Shown here: piece after piece, positions 6,447-10,121 of the stretch
Layout: every line of letters begins with the position of its first letter
Position numbering within the stretch: position 1 is the stretch's first letter
Origin: JBFMGS01 sp040752635
GTDB taxonomy: Bacteria; Bacillota; SHA-98; UBA4971
Direction: 5' to 3'
DNA: 10,121 nucleotides
NCBI GenBank assembly: GCA_040752635.1
Contig: JBFMGS010000068.1
Location: 1-10,121 of the forward strand
Program-made: the position numbers and the translations under genes
Notes under the pieces: model-generated
What the model was told of the DNA's origin: nothing
The model's input: the letters and a program-made list of their open reading frames with translations, nothing else
Databases searched by the model: none

Positions 6447-6565
6447 CAGGTTGCCTTAGCGGATGGGTGCCCGCTGCCTTTAAGGAGCAGGTGCCTACTG
6501 CAAAGCGCGAGTCGCCGACTCCCAGAGAAACCAACAATCTCCTTTACGCGGACTTGACTGGGAGG
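6447..6565 (-). ncRNA. Shared structured element, copy B (upstream of ykuS)
   Basis: In the minus-strand sense it reads CCTCCCAG, a 32-nt loop, CTGGGAG, then a 4-bp CTGC/GCAG hairpin, then a block with CACCCATCCGCTAAGGCAA and CTG. The plus-strand block is 6447-6469 and pairs with copy A in 20 of 24 columns with one gap. The CTCCCAG arm (6519-6525) lies 49 nt from it, against 50 nt in copy A. The element ends about 220 nt before the ykuS start. It could be a leader RNA, a 3' structure of the preceding gene, or a non-coding repeat; the strand is inferred from the gene direction. Confidence 0.4.
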
Positions 6566-6610
6566 GTCTTTGAATGCCATGGACGATGGGGGTGATAGAG
6601 GGCCGCTTGC

Positions 6611-6641
6611 CCGAGCGCGTTGCGCGGATTCCGAGCGCGTT
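6611..6641. repeat. 11-bp direct repeat pair, 20-bp period
   Basis: CCGAGCGCGTT occurs at 6611-6621 and again at 6631-6641, so the copies are two helical turns apart and on the same face of the DNA. They lie just beyond the phosphoribosyltransferase stop codon. They might be a protein binding site or a local duplication. Confidence 0.45.
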
Positions 6642-6649
6642 CTGTGAAT

Positions 6650-7336
6650 TCAGGTTTGAGGCAAGTCCGTGTCGCCTGAAAATCGACCCGAAGCGTGCCG
6701 TCCATCGTGGAAGGTCTCGAGAATCTCCCGGACCTCGGCGTCAGACACCTGCTCGAAAGCGACATAGAACTGCCCCACAGCGAAGAAAGGGATTGGGGTC
6801 GCCAATACAATGAACTCGTCCGCAGCCTTTTCTAGGTTACGCACAGAATCGGGAGGCGCTACCGGGACTGCTACTACCAAGCGACCTGGTCCTTCCTCCC
6901 TGATGCCGCGTATGGCTGCAAGCATGGTATAACCCGTGGCCACTCCGTCGTCCACCAGGATTATCGTTCTCCCGTGGACACGCGGAGCTTGCCTGTCTCC
7001 GCGGTACAGGCGCATACGCCGATCGATCTCACATCTGACTTCAGCAACTGCGCGAGCTATGTAGTCATCGGACACTCTAAGAGCACGCACGAGATCTTCG
7101 TTGACGATTACCATCCCGCGCGCACTGACGGCTCCTATGGCAAGCTCCGGATCGCCCGGTGCACCTATTTTCCGCGGGATGACGATGTCCAGTTCCGCGG
7201 AAAGCTCCCGGGCGATCTCCGCCCCCACGGGAACGCCGCCTCGCGGGAGCGCCAATACCAGTGCGTCCTTTCCCTTGTAGTCAAGAAGCTCCTTGGCGAG
7301 GAGCTTACCCGCTTGACTTCGGTCCTTGAAGACCAT
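6650..7336 (-). CDS. Phosphoribosyltransferase family protein (COG1926-like)
   Basis: This 228-residue type I phosphoribosyltransferase has the PRPP-binding loop TIILVDDGVATG (124-135), preceded by LALPRGGVPVGAEIA (28-42), PRKIGAPGDPELAIGAV (54-70) and followed by VVAVPVAPP (154-162). These match the COG1926 group, whose substrate is not established; it is not one of the well-defined purine or pyrimidine salvage enzymes. ATG at 7336 lies 6 nt after the bactofilin stop without a strong ribosome binding site of its own, suggesting translational coupling. The C-terminal ~20 residues are polar and not conserved. Pairing with a bactofilin is not an obvious metabolic link. Confidence 0.9.
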   Translation of the reverse strand: MVFKDRSQAGKLLAKELLDYKGKDALVLALPRGGVPVGAEIARELSAELDIVIPRKIGAPGDPELAIGAVSARGMVIVNEDLVRALRVSDDYIARAVAEVRCEIDRRMRLYRGDRQAPRVHGRTIILVDDGVATGYTMLAAIRGIREEGPGRLVVAVPVAPPDSVRNLEKAADEFIVLATPIPFFAVGQFYVAFEQVSDAEVREILETFHDGRHASGRFSGDTDLPQT

Positions 7337-7342
7337 AAAACA

Positions 7343-7771
7343 TCACTCATCCCCCCGGTCTTCACCCTTCGGGACTTCCGGTGCAGCCGTCTTACCAGGC
7401 AGGAGCTTTGGCCGTGCATCCTCCATGATCATTTCGCACATGCCCTTAAAGATGGCACCATCCTCTATTGCCAGGACGGCGATCTTCACATCTCCATATA
7501 GCTTCCCCGAAGGGACGATCTCCAGTCTGCCTTCGGCGTGGACATTCCCCTGAACCTCACCGGCTATTGTCACGTTCCTGGCATGAATAGAGGCGACAAC
7601 TCTCCCGGGCTCGCCCACAACGACATCGCTGTCCGTCTCTATCTCGCCTTCCACACGGCCGTCGATTCTGATGGTGCCAGCCGCCACAAGACGGCCGGTG
7701 ACCTGGGTGTCTTTGCCGATAATCGTATCAACTCTCTTTGGTTGAACCGCCTCCGGGCGTTTACCAAACAT
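7343..7771 (-). CDS. Bactofilin (polymer-forming cytoskeletal protein)
   Basis: This is a 142-residue bactofilin (DUF583), which self-assembles into nucleotide-free beta-helical filaments that scaffold envelope enzymes. The core at about 14-115 shows the repeating pattern: DTIIGKDTQVTGRL, GTIRIDGRVEGEI, VVGEPGRV, VTIAGEVQGNVHA, LEIVPSGKLYGDV, IEDGAIFKG. The N-terminus (MFGKRPE) and the Pro/Lys/Glu-rich tail are short and disordered, as in the family. ATG at 7771 has AGGGG and GGAGGT upstream; a longer frame to 7852 is less likely. It lies downstream of an M23 peptidase, a recurrent pairing for bactofilins, across a 381-nt spacer that holds structured elements. Confidence 0.95.
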   Translation of the reverse strand: MFGKRPEAVQPKRVDTIIGKDTQVTGRLVAAGTIRIDGRVEGEIETDSDVVVGEPGRVVASIHARNVTIAGEVQGNVHAEGRLEIVPSGKLYGDVKIAVLAIEDGAIFKGMCEMIMEDARPKLLPGKTAAPEVPKGEDRGDE

Positions 7772-7836
7772 GGCTACCCCTACCTCCGTTCTGGGACTCA
7801 AGGTCGTCCCCGTTTCTAACGCCCTTCGTGCAAACA

Positions 7837-7858
7837 AAGGACCGTGTACCAAGTCCCT
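7837..7858 (-). terminator. Weak hairpin with a short T-rich tail upstream of bactofilin
   Basis: On the minus strand AGGGAC and GTCCTT (one G-U pair) close a 10-nt loop and are followed by TTTGTTTG. The stem is short and the tail interrupted, so termination or attenuation would be inefficient. It lies about 65 nt before the bactofilin start. Confidence 0.25.
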
Positions 7859-7889
7859 CTTCTTTGGTCTTAACTCAGTCTACGCCGGG

Positions 7890-7908
7890 GCTCGCATACG
7901 CTGCGAGC
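7890..7908. repeat. Perfect 7-bp-stem hairpin in the bactofilin leader region
   Basis: GCTCGCA and TGCGAGC enclose a 5-nt loop (TACGC on the plus strand). There is no T-run on either side, so it is not an obvious terminator. It may be part of a leader RNA structure or a protein site. Confidence 0.4.
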
Positions 7909-7951
7909 GCAGTCGCGCCGATATCGTGAAGGAGCTCGTGAGAAAGGCCCG

Positions 7952-8100
7952 CAGATTGCCGCTAGCGGCTGGGTGACTGCATCGTTTTCAGGCAGATAGA
8001 GCGAGGATCGTTGCGTGGCTCTAGTCTCCCAGCAGCCCGCGGGGTCAGGCGGTCCCCCCGATCAGCCGCACCGGGCGGTGCTGGCAGAGAGCCTGGGAGG
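7952..8100 (-). ncRNA. Shared structured element, copy A (upstream of bactofilin)
   Basis: In the minus-strand sense it reads CCTCCCAG (8100-8093), a 60-nt GC-rich insert, CTGGGAG (8032-8026), a possible TAGAGC/GCTCTA stem, a CTGC/GCAG hairpin, and the block CACCCAGCCGCTAGCGGCAA followed by TCTG. The insert has its own GCACC-GGGC-GGTGC hairpin and a GGGG/CCCC pair. Order, orientation and spacing repeat those of copy B at 6447-6565. It starts 52 nt after the M23 stop and ends 180 nt before the bactofilin ATG. No known riboswitch signature is recognised. Confidence 0.4.
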
Positions 8101-8152
8101 CTAACAGCCTTGGAACGAGTGTCCTGATCGGCGCAAGGTCCTACCAGGTATG

Positions 8153-9163
8153 TTAGTCCATGTACAACCATGGGTTGACAGGCCTGCCCGATACGCGCAC
8201 TTCGTAGTGGACATGCGGCCCAGTGCTAGTCCCCGTGCTCCCAAGATATGCGATTACCTGACCGCGCTTTACTCGCTGCCCGGCGCTCACCACATTACGG
8301 GTATTGTGACCGTATACCGTTTCGAACCCGTACCCGTGATCTACAACTACCACACGCCCGTAGCCCGCTCGTGTGCCACTGAAACGAACGACTCCATCGG
8401 CCGTTGCCCTTACCGGGGTTCCCGGAGAGCCGGCAATGTCGATGCCATCGTGCGCCTGCACCCGGCCTGTAATCGGATGTCGTCGCCGCCCGAAGCTCGA
8501 CGTAACTCTCCCTCTCACCGGCCAACCTGATGGCGTGTGATCAAGTCTGTCGCGATAAGATATGGCCGATCTCTGAAGCGAGGAGAACTCTCTTTCCAGG
8601 TCGGCGACAACCTCTGCCATGTCGTCAAGCTTGGCTTCCGTTCCAGCAGCAAGGGAATCCTCGCCCTCGGCTACTGCGATGACCGGAGCCTCCTCTCGCT
8701 CGCCCCCGGGCGCAGTTCCTCTCTCGTAACTTCCCCTACTTGCCACGGACGTCCCGGAGGTGGAGACTTTCTTTCCTTTTATGATGCCCATGATCTCCTT
8801 ACTCGTCGCCTCAAGGCGTCGCAGCTCTTTCTCAAGCTGGGCTGTCCTCTCTGCAAACTCTTGGAGCTTCTTCTTGTTGGCCTCGTTGAGCTTCTCTAGC
8901 TCACTGTTATCCTTGGTGAGCCGCTGGATGTGAGCATCCTTGATAATCTGCTGGTGGTAAAACCGCGCCACGGTCGCCGTCATGCCGAAGTACGACAGAA
9001 CCAGGAAGGTGACAACCGCCAGAACAACTGAGGAACCCATGTAGATGAGCAAGAGAGGTATGCTTATACTCTTAACGGAACCGTCTGTGGTGGGTATCGC
9101 CATGATCGTGAGCGCGCCTCGCCGTCGCTTGGCGAATTTACGCCTGAGGACCTTGCGCCACAC
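8153..9163 (-). CDS. Membrane-anchored M23 family metallopeptidase
   Basis: This 336-residue protein is a probable peptidoglycan endopeptidase or an envelope regulator of that fold. A very basic N-terminus is followed by one membrane helix (~33-59), an Lys/Glu-rich coiled coil (~66-128), a Ser/Gly/Glu-rich linker, a second short helical stretch (~175-200) and the M23 domain (~212-336). The LytM-type zinc and catalytic residues are all visible: His238 and Asp242 in AHDGIDIAG, and His317/His319 in GPHVHYEV; VVVVDHGYGFETVYGHN is the other family block. The domain therefore looks active. GTG at 9163 has GGAAGGGG 9 nt upstream; ATG at residue 21 is a weaker alternative. Downstream bactofilin suggests spatially controlled wall cutting. 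Confidence 0.94.
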   Translation of the reverse strand: MWRKVLRRKFAKRRRGALTIMAIPTTDGSVKSISIPLLLIYMGSSVVLAVVTFLVLSYFGMTATVARFYHQQIIKDAHIQRLTKDNSELEKLNEANKKKLQEFAERTAQLEKELRRLEATSKEIMGIIKGKKVSTSGTSVASRGSYERGTAPGGEREEAPVIAVAEGEDSLAAGTEAKLDDMAEVVADLEREFSSLQRSAISYRDRLDHTPSGWPVRGRVTSSFGRRRHPITGRVQAHDGIDIAGSPGTPVRATADGVVRFSGTRAGYGRVVVVDHGYGFETVYGHNTRNVVSAGQRVKRGQVIAYLGSTGTSTGPHVHYEVRVSGRPVNPWLYMD

Positions 9164-9235
9164 GATGGTTCGCCCCTTCCGAAGAGAGTGTTGCCTGTCG
9201 GACTATTTTCCCACCGCACTGGAACAGGCCACCCC

Positions 9236-9412
9236 TCAAGGGCGAGGGCAGCCGGCCGGCCCAGTAAGACATCGATGGAGACCGGTCGCAAATACAGTGA
9301 GGGAGGTAGTCTTCACCAAAGAGAACAGCGGGACCCAGAAGGTACCTCTGGATTTCGACATCGGCGCCGGATTTCCTGCCGCCCCCTGGTCACCCCCGCC
9401 CGATTTTTGCAT
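9236..9412 (-). CDS. Unrecognised 58-residue ORF
   Basis: ATG at 9412 is directly preceded by GAGGAGG with no spacer, which is too close for normal initiation; an inner ATG 18 codons in has only a weak site. The product begins MQKSGGGDQG and has a moderately hydrophobic middle (FWVPLFSLVKTTSLTVFATG) that could be one membrane segment, then a Gly/Pro/Cys-rich end. Third-position GC is about 60%, not decisive. It fills much of the spacer between two genes of the same direction. No family is recognised and chance is quite possible. Confidence 0.2.
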   Translation of the reverse strand: MQKSGGGDQGAAGNPAPMSKSRGTFWVPLFSLVKTTSLTVFATGLHRCLTGPAGCPRP

Positions 9413-9469
9413 CCTCCTCGTGAGTAGTGTGCTCGCGCCGGGTGTATTCCATCCCCTCAGCCGCCAGGC

Positions 9470-9479
9470 CGCTAGCGGT
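9470..9479. repeat. Perfect 10-bp palindrome CCGCTAGCGG
   Basis: The same 10-mer occurs inside the longer palindrome at 7958-7969. The flanks differ in a way that does not extend to the shared A/B element, so this is noted only as a repeated palindrome beside a gene end. Confidence 0.4.
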
Positions 9480-9502
9480 CTCTTACCCCCGGCCGGACAA
9501 GC

Positions 9503-10015
9503 TCAGCGTTTTCCGTGGAAAGCGCGGTCTACTGCCATTTGCTCCTCCGACGATAGCGTGAAGGGTGATGCTCCCTGCTCGACGGGTTTTGCGTACACTC
9601 TAGTCTCGTCGCGTCCATATATGCTACTAAAGACCACCCCATTACCCTCTCCATCAACCAGTGCAATCGCGAAGCTCTGGTTTCCCCCGGTGTTTTCAAA
9701 GGCGTTGAATCTTACAATGCCGAGGCCTTGAAGGTGACGCCGGGAAGCAAGGTTCATGGCCTCCACGGATCTCCTCAGATCTCCAAGGTCCCGTTCGACA
9801 TCCTTTACGCGTCCGTTGTACTCTTCCAACACGCCTTCGAGGCTCTCACCCCTGGTCCCCCTCACGAGGGTCCTGTACCTGCGCAGCAGGCGGCTTACTT
9901 GCCAGTTGAGGACGGTGAACAACACTGTTGCAACCCCCAGGAGAATGACGAGAACCAAAGCAAGTTCCTCGAGATGTTCTGAGACTGCATCTCGTATGAC
10001 GTTTAGTAGTCCCAC
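9503..10015 (-). CDS. DUF4446 family membrane protein
   Basis: This 170-residue protein of unknown function is typical of Firmicutes. A single membrane helix covers about 17-37 (ELALVLVILLGVATVLFTVL), a probable coiled coil about 56-93, and the conserved DUF4446 core follows: GIVRFNAFENTGGNQSF (99-115), GNGVVFSSIYGRDETRVYAK (125-144), SSEEQMAVDRA at the end. GTG at 10015 has GGAAGGAGG 7 nt upstream; a longer frame to 10057 is less well supported. The family is often encoded beside parB/spo0J, which would fit a partition locus to the right. The role is unknown. Confidence 0.92.
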   Translation of the reverse strand: MGLLNVIRDAVSEHLEELALVLVILLGVATVLFTVLNWQVSRLLRRYRTLVRGTRGESLEGVLEEYNGRVKDVERDLGDLRRSVEAMNLASRRHLQGLGIVRFNAFENTGGNQSFAIALVDGEGNGVVFSSIYGRDETRVYAKPVEQGASPFTLSSEEQMAVDRAFHGKR

Positions 10016-10121
10016 ATCGAAGCCTCCTTCCGACCCGCGAATACATTCGACGGGCAAGGATGCTTTCCTTCTCCCTTCTCCACAAGCAACAGATAGGGGC
10101 GTGAATACCAGAAGAGACTGT
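10016..10121 (-). other. Upstream flank of DUF4446, no gene assigned
   Basis: These 106 nt hold the DUF4446 ribosome binding site. No frame shows family resemblance and all three minus frames are open to the edge, so the 3' end of another gene cannot be excluded. Confidence 0.3.

Larger units (their letters stand above)
6228..6649 (-). other. 422-nt spacer between phosphoribosyltransferase and ykuS
   Basis: No convincing gene is seen; the plus-strand frame over 6288-6557 has no family resemblance. It holds an 11-bp direct repeat (6611-6641) and copy B of the shared structured element (6447-6565). Nearer ykuS lie a GAGCGCTC palindrome (6364-6371) and a CCACGTGG palindrome (6261-6268). The ykuS promoter must be here or upstream, but no clear -10/-35 pair is visible. 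Confidence 0.4.
7772..8152 (-). other. 381-nt spacer between the M23 peptidase and bactofilin genes
   Basis: No convincing gene is seen. From the M23 stop towards bactofilin it holds copy A of the shared element and its GC-rich insert (7952-8100), a 12-bp palindrome GCCGCTAGCGGC (7958-7969), a 7-bp-stem hairpin GCTCGCA/TGCGAGC (7890-7908), and a weaker hairpin (7837-7858, AGGGAC/GTCCTT with a TTTGTTT tail on the minus strand). CCGATCAG (8058-8065) and CTGATCGG (8124-8131) are a further perfect inverted pair. This is far denser in secondary structure than the other spacers. No clear promoter was recognised. Confidence 0.45.
9164..9502 (-). other. 339-nt spacer between DUF4446 and the M23 peptidase gene
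   Basis: It contains an unrecognised 58-codon frame (9236-9412), a dyad CCAG-A-AGGTACCT-CTGG (9335-9351), a GC-rich near-palindrome around GCCGGCCGGC (9246-9262), and a perfect 10-bp palindrome CCGCTAGCGG (9470-9479) just past the DUF4446 stop. The promoter of the M23 gene is probably here, but no consensus is clear. Confidence 0.35.

Noticed and set aside
6288..6557. 89-codon plus-strand frame in the ykuS upstream spacer
   Set aside because: It shows no family resemblance, is rich in Arg/Ser, and overlaps the shared structured element.
7837..7860. T-box antiterminator (TTGGTACACGG in the bactofilin leader)
   Set aside because: The sequence lacks the TGGNACCGCG consensus, there is no specifier stem, and the downstream gene is not related to amino acids or tRNA charging.
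9470..9479. Third copy of the A/B element, suggested by CCGCTAGCGG
   Set aside because: Only the palindrome matches well; the flanks align in the opposite orientation and no CTCCCAG/CTGGGAG pair is found at the expected distance.

Overview
The window looks like draft or metagenome-assembled DNA from a moderately GC-rich, probably spore-forming member of the Bacillota (Firmicutes). The evidence is a Firmicutes-type F1Fo ATP synthase operon headed by an AtpZ gene, a YyaC spore protease homologue, a YkuS (UPF0180) protein, a VanW/YoaR-like protein, a DUF4446 protein, strong AGGAGG-type ribosome binding sites and many GTG/TTG starts. Two runs of exactly 100 N (1416-1515 and 4150-4249) look like scaffold gaps of unknown real length; both cut genes and both create misleading reading frames.

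Layout. All genes lie on the minus strand except yyaC. Read in the direction of transcription, the left part is: a tail-anchored TPR protein (3893-3147), a VanW/G5 protein (3142-1712), atpZ (1679 into the gap), [gap, probably hiding atpI and the start of atpB], atpB, atpE, a 230-nt spacer, and atpF running off the left edge. TPR and VanW are tightly coupled: the TPR stop codon lies inside the VanW Shine-Dalgarno. Upstream of the TPR gene is the 3' half of an IS200/IS605 TnpA with a hairpin after it; then the second gap, which also removes the C-terminus of a YkvI-family membrane protein (5' end at 4935).

A 388-nt divergent region (4936-5323) holds several dyads and separates ykvI from yyaC (plus strand, 5324-5956). 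yyaC converges on a small YkuS-type gene (6227-5982). Further right, all on the minus strand, are DUF4446 (10015-9503), an M23 peptidase with one membrane segment and a coiled coil (9163-8153), a bactofilin (7771-7343) and a phosphoribosyltransferase (7336-6650). Membrane-anchored M23 peptidase plus bactofilin suggests a cell-shape or envelope module. DUF4446 and yyaC near each other resemble the neighbourhood of the parA/parB (soj/spo0J) partition locus, which may lie just beyond position 10121.

The most unusual signal is not a gene. The spacers upstream of ykuS (6228-6649) and of the bactofilin (7772-8152) share an element in the same orientation. It has a 24-nt block (20 identities, one 1-nt gap), a short conserved CTGC/GCAG pairing, and a CTCCCAG/CTGGGAG long-range pairing at nearly the same spacing (50 and 49 nt). 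It matches no riboswitch or ncRNA class that I can recognise and is the best candidate here for an undescribed structured RNA or repeat family.
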